A stretch of DNA of 64,000 nucleotides from Microbispora hainanensis (GTDB taxonomy: Bacteria; Actinomycetota; Actinomycetes; Streptosporangiales; Streptosporangiaceae), in contig NZ_CP108086.1 in the NCBI RefSeq assembly GCF_036186745.1, forward strand, positions 5,642,001 to 5,706,000, given 5' to 3'. The position numbers and the translations under genes are program-made. The notes beneath the pieces were generated by a model. That model worked only from the letters and a program-made list of their open reading frames with translations, had not been told where the DNA came from and ran no database searches. The first letter of the stretch is position 1. Each line of letters begins with the position of its first letter. Below, one piece after another: positions 25,242-36,072 of the stretch.

Positions 25242-26312
25242 TTATGAGAGCGCCGGCGCGGGGTCGCCCGGGATGAGCATGATCTTGATCGCCTCCCGGG
25301 CGGCCATCGCGGCGTAGCCCCGCGCCACGTTCTCCAAAGACAGGACGGTGTCGAACACCGGGCCGGGGTCGAGGGTCCCGGCCGTGATGCGTGAGACCAG
25401 GTCGGGCAGGTAGTGGCGCACGGGGGCGATCCCGAGGTTCAGGCTCAGATTGTGGACGAGCGGCTGGAACAGCGGCAGCGCCGGCGTGGTGTGCGGCACG
25501 CCCACCGCGCCGATGGCACCGCCGTCCCGGGCCATGCCGACCGCCATGGCCCATGACTCCGGCGTGCCGACGGCCTCGACCACGTGCCGCACTCCGAGGC
25601 CGCCGGTCCGCTCGCGTACGGCCGCGATGCCTTCATCACCCCGCTCGGCGATGACGTCGGTCGCTCCGAAGGCCTTGCCGACGGCCGCGCGGTCCGGGTG
25701 GCGGCTCATCAGGATGATCCGCTCGGCTCCGAGGACGGCCTTCGCCCCCAGCACCGCGCACAGCCCGACGGCTCCGTCGCCGATGACGGCCACCGTGGAC
25801 CCTTCGGTGACACCCGCCATGACGGCTCCGTGCAGGCCGGTGGCCATCACGTCGGAGGCGGCCAGCAGCGCGGGATACACGGACTCGTCCACACCGGCCA
25901 GGCCGCCGGGCACCTTCACCAGCGTTCCGTCGGCCCACGGCACCCGCACCGCCTGGCCCTGGCCGCCGTCGGCGCCCGCCGAGGCGAAGGTGCCGCCCCT
26001 CTCGCACGAGGACTGGATCCCGTCCAGGCAGGTGGGGCAGGTGTTGTCGGACCAGGTGAAGGGCGCGACGACCAGGTCGCCGGGGCGGACGGTGCGGACC
26101 TCGCCGCCGACCTCCTCCACGACGCCGATGAACTCGTGGCCCAGCCGGGACCGCTCGGCACGGGTGATGACGCCCCGGTAGGACCACAGGTCGGAGCCGC
26201 AGACGGCGGCGCGCAGGACACGCACGACGGCATCGGTCGGCTCGGACAACGCGGGGTCGGGCACGTCCTCGACGACGACGTGGCCGGCGGACATGTAGAG
26301 GGCGGCGCGCAA
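25242..26312 (-). CDS. Zinc-dependent medium-chain alcohol dehydrogenase
   Basis: 356 residues. The catalytic zinc site uses Cys in AAVCGSDLW and His-Glu in LGHEFIGVVEEVG. A structural-zinc lobe is indicated by NTCPTCLDGIQSSC. The Rossmann domain carries VAVIGDGAVGLCAVLGAKAV. The enzyme oxidises or reduces an unknown alcohol/aldehyde with NAD(P). It lies 27 bases downstream of the reductase-amidase fusion gene on the same strand, so both probably belong to the unit diverging from the peptide-importer operon. Confidence 0.9.
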   Translation of the reverse strand: MRAALYMSAGHVVVEDVPDPALSEPTDAVVRVLRAAVCGSDLWSYRGVITRAERSRLGHEFIGVVEEVGGEVRTVRPGDLVVAPFTWSDNTCPTCLDGIQSSCERGGTFASAGADGGQGQAVRVPWADGTLVKVPGGLAGVDESVYPALLAASDVMATGLHGAVMAGVTEGSTVAVIGDGAVGLCAVLGAKAVLGAERIILMSRHPDRAAVGKAFGATDVIAERGDEGIAAVRERTGGLGVRHVVEAVGTPESWAMAVGMARDGGAIGAVGVPHTTPALPLFQPLVHNLSLNLGIAPVRHYLPDLVSRITAGTLDPGPVFDTVLSLENVARGYAAMAAREAIKIMLIPGDPAPALS

Positions 26313-26339
26313 GGGGATTTCCTTCGTGGTGTCGTTCGA

Positions 26340-28484
26340 TCAGTTGAAGGCGGGCCTGCGGACGTCCACGGCGAGCGTCGACTCGACGTGGGCGGCCACG
26401 GCCAGCAGTTCCATGTCGGTGCCCGGCGCGGACGACAGCTGGAGCCCGATCGGGAGGCCGTCGGCGCTCCAGCCGCAGGGCAGCACCAGCGCCGGGGCTC
26501 CGGTGAGGTTGTGGATGCCGGTGAACAGACCCTCCGCGGCGCCTTCCGGCGTGTCCACGGGAGGTGTCGTGACGGGCGCGACGAAGGGCGCGGCGGGCGT
26601 CAGCAGGACGTCGGCGGCCGCGTAGACCTCGGTCGCGGCGGGCAGCAGCCGCTCCCGTACGGCGAGGTCCTTGCGGTAGTCGGCCTGGCTCACCTCGGAG
26701 CCGGCGCGCAGCAGCCGCAGGGTCTCCGGCCCGTAGTGGCCGGGATCCGCGCTCGCCCGCGCCCCGTGCACCTGCCACGCCTCGTACAGCAGGATGTGCG
26801 CGAACGTCGCGTCGAGCTCCTCGAAGACCGAGCCGTCCACCTCGACGACGGAGTAGCCGGCGTCGCGGAGGGTGCCGAGCGCCGCCCCGACCGCGGCGGC
26901 CACGTCGGGCTCGACCTCGGCGCGCTCCAGCAGGCCGGGGAGCACGCCGACCCGGATGCCGGCACCGGGCCGGGTCAGGGGGCGGTCGCCGGTGAGAGCC
27001 GAGAAGACCGTGGTCGTGGTCGCGACGTCGCCGGCGAGCAGCCCCACGTGGTCGAGCGTGGGGGCGAGCGGCTCGACGCCGTCGACCGGCAGCGCGCCGT
27101 AGCTGGGCTTGAATCCGACTGCGGCGCAGTAGTGGGCCGGGATCCGGATGGAGCCGCCCGTGTCGGTGCCCAGCGCCACCGGGCACACGCCGGCGCCGGC
27201 GAGGGCGGCCGATCCTCCGCTGGACCCGCCTGCCGTACGCCCAGGGTTGTAGGGGTTCATGGCCTCCGGCACCTCCGGGTGGACCGCGCCGGCCGCGTAC
27301 TCCAGCAGCGAGGTCGCCGCGAAGACGTCCGCGCCTGCGGCGCGCAGCGCCTGGACGACGGGGGCGTCGGCGGCGGCGGGCTCGGCGCGCATCGAGTGGG
27401 GATTGCCGTTGCCGCGCGGGTGCCCGGCGATGTCGATCATGTCCTTGACGGCGACGGGCACGCCGTGCAGGGGCCCCTCGGGCGCGCGCGAAGGCGCGGG
27501 GAACAGGGTGACCACGGCGTCGAGCGGCCGGCCGAGCCGTTCGGCCCGTTCGTACGCCGCGAGCAGGCGGAGGTTCGCGACCTCGCAGGTGCGCTCGCCC
27601 CGCTCGATCGCCTTGATCAGCTCGCCGGTGAAGGTCGTCAGCGGCCCGGAGAGGTCGTGCAGCAGGTCGTCGACCTCGGTCTTGCGCTTGCGGACCATCA
27701 GGTCGCGGTAGATGCCGCTGTGGGATTTCGCGCTGTTGCGGTTGAACGTGACGAGCCGGTCGAGCGAGCCTTCGAGGTCGTCGGGGTCGAAGCCGTCGAA
27801 TCCCTCGGGCTTCACCGGCGCCTGCGCGAGCACCTCCCTGGCGATGCCGAGCATGAGGGGCCGCCACTCGGGCGCCTCCAGGGAGTCGGCGATGGACAGG
27901 TCGGAGACGGCGCCCGCGTAGAGCATCGCGCCGTAGGCCTCCTTGCCCCAGAGGAAGCCCATGATGTTGCCGGTGGCCTCGGCGTACGGCAGGGCCTCGA
28001 CGAGCTCGCGGACCCGCGGGGTGATCTCGCCGCCGGCCGGCTCGCCGACCCGGAAGGTGCCGATGTTGCCCTGCATGATCCGGCCCGGGCCGAGGACGTC
28101 CGCGCCGAAGTTCACGAAGCTCACGATGAGCCGGTGGGCGCCGACGACGGCGGAGAGCCGGTCGGCGGTCAGGCCGTTCTGGAAGCTGACCAGCCATCCG
28201 CCGGGATCGAGCCGATCGCGCACGAGCTGCGCGGCCTGGTCGGTGTGATGGCTTTTGACCGCGATCGCGACGTGGTGCAGGCGTTCCGGCAGGCCATCGG
28301 GGGTGACCGCCCGCGCCTTCACCGTGAAGTTCTCGACGGGCCCCTCGATGGTCAGGCCGTCGCGATTGATCGCCTCGACGTGCGCGGGATCGGCGTCGCA
28401 CAGGAGCACGTCGTGGCCGGCGCGGACCATGTGCGCACCGATCGTGCCGCCGATCGCGCCCGCGCCGATGATCGTCAGTTGCAT
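26340..28484 (-). CDS. Fusion: ketopantoate-reductase-like dehydrogenase + amidase-signature hydrolase
   Basis: 714 residues in one uninterrupted frame. Residues 1 to about 300 match the ApbA/PanE (2-dehydropantoate 2-reductase) fold: dinucleotide motif IIGAGAIGGTIGAHM, a conserved Lys in AVKSHHT (about 77) and a helical C-terminal half ending with EVDDLLHDLSGPLTTFTGEL. Residues from about 300 match the amidase-signature family with a full triad: Lys347 (VAVKDMIDIAG), Ser421 (RTAGGSSGGSAAL) and Ser445 (GTDTGGSIRIPA). Both halves look active. The combination is unusual. Its position, divergent from a peptide importer, suggests it reduces and deamidates a substrate of the same pathway; the order of reactions is unknown. 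Confidence 0.85.
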   Translation of the reverse strand: MQLTIIGAGAIGGTIGAHMVRAGHDVLLCDADPAHVEAINRDGLTIEGPVENFTVKARAVTPDGLPERLHHVAIAVKSHHTDQAAQLVRDRLDPGGWLVSFQNGLTADRLSAVVGAHRLIVSFVNFGADVLGPGRIMQGNIGTFRVGEPAGGEITPRVRELVEALPYAEATGNIMGFLWGKEAYGAMLYAGAVSDLSIADSLEAPEWRPLMLGIAREVLAQAPVKPEGFDGFDPDDLEGSLDRLVTFNRNSAKSHSGIYRDLMVRKRKTEVDDLLHDLSGPLTTFTGELIKAIERGERTCEVANLRLLAAYERAERLGRPLDAVVTLFPAPSRAPEGPLHGVPVAVKDMIDIAGHPRGNGNPHSMRAEPAAADAPVVQALRAAGADVFAATSLLEYAAGAVHPEVPEAMNPYNPGRTAGGSSGGSAALAGAGVCPVALGTDTGGSIRIPAHYCAAVGFKPSYGALPVDGVEPLAPTLDHVGLLAGDVATTTTVFSALTGDRPLTRPGAGIRVGVLPGLLERAEVEPDVAAAVGAALGTLRDAGYSVVEVDGSVFEELDATFAHILLYEAWQVHGARASADPGHYGPETLRLLRAGSEVSQADYRKDLAVRERLLPAATEVYAAADVLLTPAAPFVAPVTTPPVDTPEGAAEGLFTGIHNLTGAPALVLPCGWSADGLPIGLQLSSAPGTDMELLAVAAHVESTLAVDVRRPAFN

Positions 28485-28764
28485 GAGAAGCCGCCTGGTT
28501 TGGGAGTGATTGGGGGGCTTTGCCGTTGGACACTACCTGAACCGATTTGAATGCTCTAGTCTTCATCTGCTGGTGAAGTCGGGACGGCGACCTTACGTAT
28601 GACAGTTGATCGACGCCGTAACCTTTACGAAACGTCGTCATGCTCCAATACTTCGTCGCAGACCGATCTGATCCTCCATCGGATCCTCCAAGGCCGTTGC
28701 TGAGGCCTCTTCTCGGTCGACAGCGACCCCCGCGCAGCGCCGCGACATCTCGTGAAGGATAGGC
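28485..28764. other. Divergent promoter region of the peptide-catabolism locus
   Basis: This 280-base gap separates the fusion gene from the peptide importer. It is less GC-rich than its surroundings. It holds a short inverted repeat CTTCA...TGAAG (28561-28578) and a direct repeat of GATCCTCCA with 12-base spacing (28671-28691). I cannot assign promoter boxes with confidence. The importer's ribosome site GAAGGATA is at about 28754. Confidence 0.45.
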
Positions 28765-30414
28765 ATGTCTGACCACAGCACTGACGCATCGATCCCATCG
28801 GCCTCGCAGATATTCGCCGGCCTCAGGGGACCTGATATCAGCCGGCGCCGGATGCTCTACCTCGGCGCGCTCGGCCTCGGGGCGTTCGCGTCCGCGCCGT
28901 TGCTGGCAGCCTGCGGATCGTCGTCGGACACCTCCGCCGGCGCCTCGTCCGGCGCCGCGTCCGGCGCGGCCAAGAAGGGCGGCGACCTGGTCATCGTCCG
29001 CGACCACGACGCGGTCAACATGGACAAGACGATGGTGTTCAGCAACGCCTCGATCTGGACCTACGCGCAGATCTACGAGCCGCTGGTGGCCATGACGGAC
29101 GACGGCCAGGGGGTGAGGCCCTGGCTCGCGGAGAGCTACGAGATGTCGCCCGACAACAAGTCGTGCACCCTGAAGCTCAGGAAGGACGTCAAGTTCCACA
29201 ACGGCCAGCCGATGACCTCGGCGGACGTGAAGTTCTCCATCGACGAGTCGAGCAAGACCAAGGGCGGCTGGGAGTTCATCAACTCCGCGATCAAGGAGGT
29301 GACCACGCCGGACGACTACACCGTCGTGGTGACCACCAAGTATCCGTGGGCGCCGCTGCTCGCCGACCTGAGCTGCCCGAACAACGGGATCATCCCCAAG
29401 GACTACGCGGGCAAGAGCAAGGACGAGTTCTACGCCAGCCCGATCGGGACCGGCCCGTTCGTGTGGGGCACCTGGCAGAAGGGCAGTGCCCTCACGCTGA
29501 AGAAGAACCCCTCCTACTGGCAGGCGGGCAAGCCGTACCTCGACTCGGTCACCTGGAAGGTGGTCGCGGACAGCAACGCCCGCGCGATCCAGCTGCAGGG
29601 CGGGCAGGCGCACATCAACGAGAGCCCGCCGTTCTCCAGCCTCGACCAGCTCAAGAACACGCCCAACGTGAAGGTCGACCTGTTCCCGTCCACCCGGACG
29701 GACTACATCATGATGAACCAGCACAAGAAGCCGTACGACGACGTTCATGTGCGCCGCGCCATCTCGTATGCCATCGACCGGGAGGCGCTGATCAAGACCA
29801 TCCTGTTCGGCAACGGCACCCCGGCGAACTCGTTCCTGATGCCGTCCACGCCGTTCTACGACAAGAACTGCCCCGGCATCCAGTACGACATGAACAAGGC
29901 CAAGGAGGAGATGGCCCAGTCGAGCGTGCCGAACGGCTTCACCACGACGTGGCTCGCCATGTCGGGCGACGCGGTGGACGCGGCGATCGCGCAGGTCCTG
30001 CAGGAGTCGCTGAAGGAGCTGGGCATCACGATGAACATCCAGAACGTGGACCCGAGCGCGCAGCACGACATGACCGGCAAGCTGGACTACGAGATCGCGC
30101 ACTCCTACTGGACGATGGACCTGGCCGACCCCGACGAGCTGGCGCAGTTCGCACTCGATCCCACGTCCGGCGGGCACTCCTTCGACACCGGCTTCGACGA
30201 CCCGGAGCTCATCGATCTGGTCCACAAGGCGCAGAAGGAGTTCGACAAGACCAAGCGCCAGGCCCTGTACAGCGAGCTCCAGCAGAAGGCCGCCGAATCC
30301 GCGTTCCTCGCGTTCCTGTTCTACACGCCCTTCCCGTACGCGACGGCGAGCAGCGTGCAGGGCTTCAAGGTGCTGCCGACCGGGTCGTACCACATGGAAG
30401 ACGTCTCGCTCTGA
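28765..30414 (+). CDS. Peptide ABC transporter substrate-binding lipoprotein (SBP family 5)
   Basis: 549 residues. The N terminus has a twin-arginine-like motif (SRRRML, 26-31) before a hydrophobic stretch and a lipobox ending at Cys50 (PLLAACGSSS), suggesting export by Tat and lipid anchoring. The mature part has the family 5 pattern: GVRPWLAESYEMSPDNKSC, LRKDVKFHNGQPMTSADVKF, and VRRAISYAIDREALI. This family binds oligopeptides, dipeptides and some opines. It starts an operon of nine genes joined by short gaps or overlaps. Confidence 0.92.
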   Translation: MSDHSTDASIPSASQIFAGLRGPDISRRRMLYLGALGLGAFASAPLLAACGSSSDTSAGASSGAASGAAKKGGDLVIVRDHDAVNMDKTMVFSNASIWTYAQIYEPLVAMTDDGQGVRPWLAESYEMSPDNKSCTLKLRKDVKFHNGQPMTSADVKFSIDESSKTKGGWEFINSAIKEVTTPDDYTVVVTTKYPWAPLLADLSCPNNGIIPKDYAGKSKDEFYASPIGTGPFVWGTWQKGSALTLKKNPSYWQAGKPYLDSVTWKVVADSNARAIQLQGGQAHINESPPFSSLDQLKNTPNVKVDLFPSTRTDYIMMNQHKKPYDDVHVRRAISYAIDREALIKTILFGNGTPANSFLMPSTPFYDKNCPGIQYDMNKAKEEMAQSSVPNGFTTTWLAMSGDAVDAAIAQVLQESLKELGITMNIQNVDPSAQHDMTGKLDYEIAHSYWTMDLADPDELAQFALDPTSGGHSFDTGFDDPELIDLVHKAQKEFDKTKRQALYSELQQKAAESAFLAFLFYTPFPYATASSVQGFKVLPTGSYHMEDVSL

Positions 30415-30455
30415 GCCGGGCCGATGCGGACTGAGAACCTGGAGCGAGAGCAACG

Positions 30456-31397
30456 ATGAGATATGTCGTCTACATCCTGAAACGGGTGGTGTCGCTGATC
30501 CCGGTGCTGCTCGGGATCTCGTTCATCGTCTTCTTCCTGATCCGGCTGATCCCGGGAGACCCGGCGGCGACCCTGCTCGGGGTGCACGCCACGCCGCAGG
30601 CGGTCAAGGAACTGCGCGACCAGATGGGGCTCGAGAAGCCACTGCTGAGCCAGTATCTGACGTTCCTGGGCCACCTGCTGCAGGGCAACCTCGGATTCTC
30701 CTACGTGTACAACAGCTCGGTCCTGGGGCTGATCGCGACCAGCCTGCCGGTGACGATCTGGCTGCTGGTCTCGGGCACCTTCTTCACGCTGCTGATCGCC
30801 GTGCCGCTGGCCGTCCTGGCCGCGGCGCGGCGCAACGGGATCGCCGACAACATCATCCGGGCGGTGCCGGTCGTGGGCCTGGGGCTGCCGGCGTTCCTGC
30901 TGGGCATCGCGCTCATCGTGGTCTTCGGGCTGAAGCTGGGCTGGTTCCCGGTCGGGGGATACGGCCAGAGCCTGGCCGAACACGTGCGCGGCATCGTGCT
31001 GCCCGGCATCACGGTCGCCCTGACGCTCGCGCCGATCGTGATCCGCAGCCTGCGCGCCAGCATGATCGAGGTGCTGAGCAGCGACTACATCGTGACGGCG
31101 CACAGCAAGGGGATCAGCACCGCGAGGGTGGTGCTCGGACACGCCCTGCGCAACGCCGCCGTCTCGTCCGTCACCGTCCTGGGCGTCAACATCGCCTATC
31201 TCACGGGATCGACGCTGGTGGTCGAACGGGTCTTCTCGCTCCCCGGCATCGGGCAGCAGATGATCAATTCCATCTTCGGAAGGGACTTCCCCACCGTGCA
31301 GGGAATCACTCTGGTCTTCGCGATCATGGTCGTGGTCGTGAACCTGTTGACCGACGTGGCCCACTCCGCCCTCGATCCCCGGGTTCAGCTCGCATGA
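30456..31397 (+). CDS. Peptide ABC transporter permease (DppB-like)
   Basis: 313 residues with six membrane segments. The N terminus reads YILKRVVSLIPVLLGISFIVF and RLIPGDPAA, the hallmark of DppB/OppB subunits. The coupling-helix region is DYIVTAHSKGISTARVVLGHALRNA. It begins 41 bases after the binding protein, with GGAG upstream, and overlaps the next permease by 4 bases. Confidence 0.94.
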   Translation: MRYVVYILKRVVSLIPVLLGISFIVFFLIRLIPGDPAATLLGVHATPQAVKELRDQMGLEKPLLSQYLTFLGHLLQGNLGFSYVYNSSVLGLIATSLPVTIWLLVSGTFFTLLIAVPLAVLAAARRNGIADNIIRAVPVVGLGLPAFLLGIALIVVFGLKLGWFPVGGYGQSLAEHVRGIVLPGITVALTLAPIVIRSLRASMIEVLSSDYIVTAHSKGISTARVVLGHALRNAAVSSVTVLGVNIAYLTGSTLVVERVFSLPGIGQQMINSIFGRDFPTVQGITLVFAIMVVVVNLLTDVAHSALDPRVQLA

Positions 31398-32257
31398 GCG
31401 CGATCACTTCCGCGGCCCCCGCCGCGCCGGCGGGTTCCGGCCGCCGCCGGCGGCGTGGGCGGTGGAACGCGCCGCTCGTCGCCGGGCTGATCCTGTTCGG
31501 CCTGATCGTCGCCCTCGCGCTCTGCGCGCCCCTGCTGACGAGCCAGGACCCGATCAAGCAGAACCTCCAGGCCGCATTCCTCGACCCCGGCGCGCCGGGC
31601 CACCTGCTCGGCACCGACGCGCTCGGGCGCGACGTGCTGGCCCGGCTGCTCTACGGAGCCCGGGTCGACCTGCGGGTCGGCGTGGTGGCGGTCATCTCGC
31701 CGCTGATCATCGGCAGCCTGATCGGGCTGATCGCGGGATGGTTCGGCGGATGGGTGGACGCCGTCATCGGCCGGATCGTGGACATGGTGATCGCGTTCCC
31801 GTTCCTGGTCCTGGTCATCGCGCTGGTGTTCGCGATGGGGCCGGGGACGACCAGCATCTACGTCGCGGTGACCCTGGTCGGATGGGTGGCGTACTGCCGC
31901 ATCGTCCGCGGTCAGGTCCTCGTCGCCAAGGAGCAGGAGTACGCCATGGCGGCGCGGGCCAGCGGCCTGCCGACATGGCGGATCCTGCTCCGGCACCTGC
32001 TGCCGAACGTCGTCCTGCAGGCGATCATCTTCTCGATGAGCGACATCGTGCTCACCCTGCTGGCGATCGTGACCCTCGGCTTCCTCGGCCTCGGCGTGCC
32101 GCCGCCGACCCCCGACTGGGGAACCATGATCCAGGAAGGTCAGCAGTTCCTCTTGACCAAGTGGTACATGTCCACGATCCCGGGCCTGGCCGTCGTCGTC
32201 ACGGGACTCGCACTTGCGCTGATCGCGGACGGCATCGTGGAGAAGGCGAACCAATGA
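31394..32257 (+). CDS. Peptide ABC transporter permease (DppC-like)
   Basis: 287 residues. After a short Arg-rich N terminus come a membrane helix and the typical DppC/OppC segment HLLGTDALGRDVLARLLYGAR. The coupling loop is QEYAMAARASGLPTWRILLRH, followed by LLPNVV. The late GVPPPTPDWGTMIQEG motif is also diagnostic. It forms the channel with the DppB-like subunit. ATGA overlaps occur at both ends. Confidence 0.94.
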   Translation: MSAITSAAPAAPAGSGRRRRRGRWNAPLVAGLILFGLIVALALCAPLLTSQDPIKQNLQAAFLDPGAPGHLLGTDALGRDVLARLLYGARVDLRVGVVAVISPLIIGSLIGLIAGWFGGWVDAVIGRIVDMVIAFPFLVLVIALVFAMGPGTTSIYVAVTLVGWVAYCRIVRGQVLVAKEQEYAMAARASGLPTWRILLRHLLPNVVLQAIIFSMSDIVLTLLAIVTLGFLGLGVPPPTPDWGTMIQEGQQFLLTKWYMSTIPGLAVVVTGLALALIADGIVEKANQ

Positions 32258-33266
32258 CCCCTCCGCTGCTCGAAGTGCACGACCTGCACGTCGACATCCC
32301 CATGCCGCACGCGCGGCTGCACGCGGTCCGCGGCGTGTCCCTCACGGTGGGCGCGGCCGAGTCGGTGGGGCTGGTCGGCGAGTCGGGCTCGGGCAAGAGC
32401 CTCACCCTGCGCGCGCTGCTCGGGCTGCTGCCCCGCCCGGCGCGGATCGTCTCGGGAACCATCCTCATCGACGGCGAGGACGTCACCGGGCTGCCTGCCA
32501 AGCAACTGCGGAGCCGGCTGTCCGACACGATGAGCATGATCTTCCAGGACTCGCTGACGGCGCTGAACCCGGTCATGCGCGTGGGCGACCAGATCGCCGA
32601 GGCGCCCCTGCGCAGGCTCGGCAAGTCGCGCGGCGAGGCCAGGGCGATCGCCGTCGACCTCATGAGAGAGGTCGGGATAGCCGATCCCGAGCGTCGCTAC
32701 GAGCTGTATCCGCACCAGCTGTCCGGCGGGATGCGCCAGCGTGTCTGCATCGCGATCGCGCTGTCGACCAAGCCCCGGCTCATCCTCGCCGACGAGCCGA
32801 CCACGGCCCTGGACGTGACGATCCAGGCCCAGGTGCTCGGCGTCCTGCGGCAGCTCAAGCAGGAGGAGAACGTCAGCCTGCTGCTGGTCAGCCACGACCT
32901 GGCCGTGGTCAGCCAGACCTGCTCGCGGCTGTACGTCATGTACGCGGGCAAGGTGGTCGAGTCGGGCGACCTGGTCGACCTGGTGACCGAGCCCCGGCAT
33001 CCGTACACCTTCTCCCTGCTGCGGTCGGTGCCCGACCCGGACCGGCGGGTGGCCCGGCTGCTGACCATCCACGGCCGGCCGCCGGACCTTACTCAGCCTC
33101 TGACCGGCTGCTCCTTCGCCCCCCGATGCCCGTTCGCCGAGGACGCCTGCCGGGAGGGCGAGCCGGAGCCGGTGCCCGCCGGACCGGGGAGAACGAGCGC
33201 CTGCCGGCGCGTGGACACGGCGGAGCGGTGGAATGCGATGGCCGAGCAGGAAGCGGGGAGCACGCG

Positions 33267-33270
<4 letters not shown>
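32254..33270 (+). CDS. Peptide ABC transporter ATPase (DppD-like)
   Basis: 338 residues. Walker A is GESGSGKSLT, the Q loop is in SMIFQDSLTALNP, the signature LSGGMRQRVCIAIAL, Walker B LILADEPTTALD and the switch His in LLLVSHDLAVV. The C-terminal oligopeptide-transporter extension has the Cys cluster CSFAPRCPFAEDAC, which binds a cofactor in some relatives. It overlaps its neighbours by 4 bases on both sides. Confidence 0.94.
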
Positions 33271-34300
<1,030 letters not shown>

Positions 34301-34304
<4 letters not shown>

Positions 34305-35251
34305 GCGGTCCGATCGTCATCGGCAGCGAGCGGAGCGAGGCAGGTCTGCCCGCCGCCATGGAGATACTCGCCCGCGGCGGCTCGGCGCTGGACGCGGTCG
34401 AGGCCGGTCTGCGCAGGTGCGAGGACAACCTGGACGACCACTACGTCGGGACCGGCGGGCTGCCGAACGCCCGGGGCGTGGTGGAGCTCGACGCGTCGGT
34501 GATGGTCGGCTCGACCAGGGCCTTCGGCGCCGTCGGCGCGGTGAAGGGGTTTCCCAACCCCGTCTCCATCGCCCGGGCCGTCCTGGAGCGGCTGCCGCAG
34601 CACAGCCTCCTCGTCGGCGAGGGCGCCGAGCTGTTCGCCGAGGAGAACGGATTCGCCCGCGCGGAGCTGCTGACCGAGGAGTCCAAGAAGCTGTTCGTGT
34701 CGGCGCTCCAGCCCTCGGACGAGTCCGTCGAAGGCGAGCGGACCGCGGCGCAGGCCGGTGACGAGCTGTACCGCCGGACCGCGCTCGAACTCGTCAACCG
34801 CTTCGCCCCGCACGACGGGCCCTGGGGGACCATCAACATCATCGCCCTCGACGCCTCGGGCGAGCTCGTCGTGGGCGTGTCCACCAGCGGCTACCCCTGG
34901 AAATACCCGGGGCGTATCGGGGACTCCGCCGTTCCCGGCGCGGGAAACTACGCCGACGCGCGGTACGGAGGGGCCGCCTGCACCGGCCGGGGAGAGCTGA
35001 GCATGCGGGTCCTCGGCGCCCGGGGCATCGTCGCGGACCTCGCGCGCGGGCTCGACCCCTCGGAGGCGTGCCTGGCGATGCTCGCCGACGCGGCCACCCT
35101 GCCCGACGAGTTCCGTGCCGAGCTGCGCTGTCTCGCCCTCACGCCGGACGGCCGGCACGGTGCGGCGGCGGGACAGGCCGGCTCGTACTACGTGGTGATG
35201 ACCGAGAGCTCGACCGGTCCGGAGTCCCGCCCGAGGAGCGTGCTGTCGTGA
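34301..35251 (+). CDS. Ntn-hydrolase, isoaspartyl peptidase / glycosylasparaginase type
   Basis: 316 residues. The protein has the type 2 asparaginase fold: GGSALDAVEAGLRRCEDN near the start, GTGGLPNARG, the nucleophile Thr177 in PWGTINIIALD, where self-cleavage would occur, and the substrate-site segment STSGYPWKYPGRIGDSAVPG with AGNYAD. Relatives hydrolyse beta-aspartyl (iso-linked) peptides or GlcNAc-Asn. Here, between a peptide importer and a methylaspartate ammonia-lyase gene, isopeptidase activity on a beta-linked (methyl)aspartyl bond is an attractive inference. The usual His or Asp just before the Thr is Gly here. Confidence 0.85.
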
Positions 35252-36072
35252 AAATCTTCATCTCCTCCGACATGGAGGGGACCGCCGGCGTGGTCGACTG
35301 GGACCAGTGCGTCATCGGCGGTTCGCAGTATCCGTACTACACCGAGCTGCTGACGGGGGAGATCAACGCCGCCATCGAGGGCGCGATGCGGGCGGGCGCC
35401 ACGGAGTTCCTGGTGAACGACGCGCACTCGAAGATGGCGAACCTGAAACCGGACGCGCTCGCCGGACGCGCCGGCTATCTGTCCGGCCGCTACAAGCCGA
35501 TGTACATGATGCAGGGGCTCGACTCCACCTTCGACGCGATCTTCCTGGTCTCCTATCACGGATCGATGGGCAGCAGGGGCTCGGTCCTGTCGCACACCTA
35601 CTTCCCGTCGGCGTTCGCCGAGGTGAAGATCAACGGCGTCGTCGCCGGTGAGGCGGGCATCAACGCGCTCGTGGCGGCCGCGCACCAGGTGCCGATCGTG
35701 CTGGTCACCGGTGACGCGACGACCGCCGAGGAGACCGAGCGGTTCTGCCCGGGGATCAAGGCCGCGGTCGTCAAGCGGTCGGTGTCCCGCTTCTCCGCCG
35801 AGGCGTTGCACCCGGAGGCCGCGCGGGACCTGATCCGCGAGCGGGCGCACGAGGCCGTCGAGCACCTGGCGGGCGCGGCGCCGCCGTCCTTCGAGCTGCC
35901 GGTCACGCTCGGCATCTCCTTCCGCAGCAGCGACTACTGCGAGCTGGCCGCCAGGATCGCCGGAGTCGAGCGGACCGGGGACCTGTCGGCGGTCATCGTC
36001 GGAGACGACCCGCTGTGGATCTACCAGACGTTCATCACCGTCGTGCTGCTGTGCCGGGGGCTGGTCGAATGA
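35248..36072 (+). CDS. dppA: M55-family D-aminopeptidase (DppA-like)
   Basis: 274 residues from GTG 35248, overlapping the previous stop. The zinc ligands of Bacillus DppA are at the same positions at the start: Asp8 and Glu10 (SSDMEGTAGV), His60 (NDAHSKM) and His104 (VSYHGSMG); a Glu follows in VAGEAGINAL. The family forms decameric self-compartmentalising peptidases that release N-terminal D-amino acids from short peptides, often encoded beside dipeptide importers as here. It supports a substrate with D-residues. Confidence 0.9.
   Translation: MKIFISSDMEGTAGVVDWDQCVIGGSQYPYYTELLTGEINAAIEGAMRAGATEFLVNDAHSKMANLKPDALAGRAGYLSGRYKPMYMMQGLDSTFDAIFLVSYHGSMGSRGSVLSHTYFPSAFAEVKINGVVAGEAGINALVAAAHQVPIVLVTGDATTAEETERFCPGIKAAVVKRSVSRFSAEALHPEAARDLIRERAHEAVEHLAGAAPPSFELPVTLGISFRSSDYCELAARIAGVERTGDLSAVIVGDDPLWIYQTFITVVLLCRGLVE

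Noticed and set aside
25636-30453. 1,605-codon minus-strand open frame
   Set aside because: It runs across the Zn-alcohol dehydrogenase, the fusion gene and the opposite-strand peptide-binding protein, has no coherent domain and is a GC-bias artefact.
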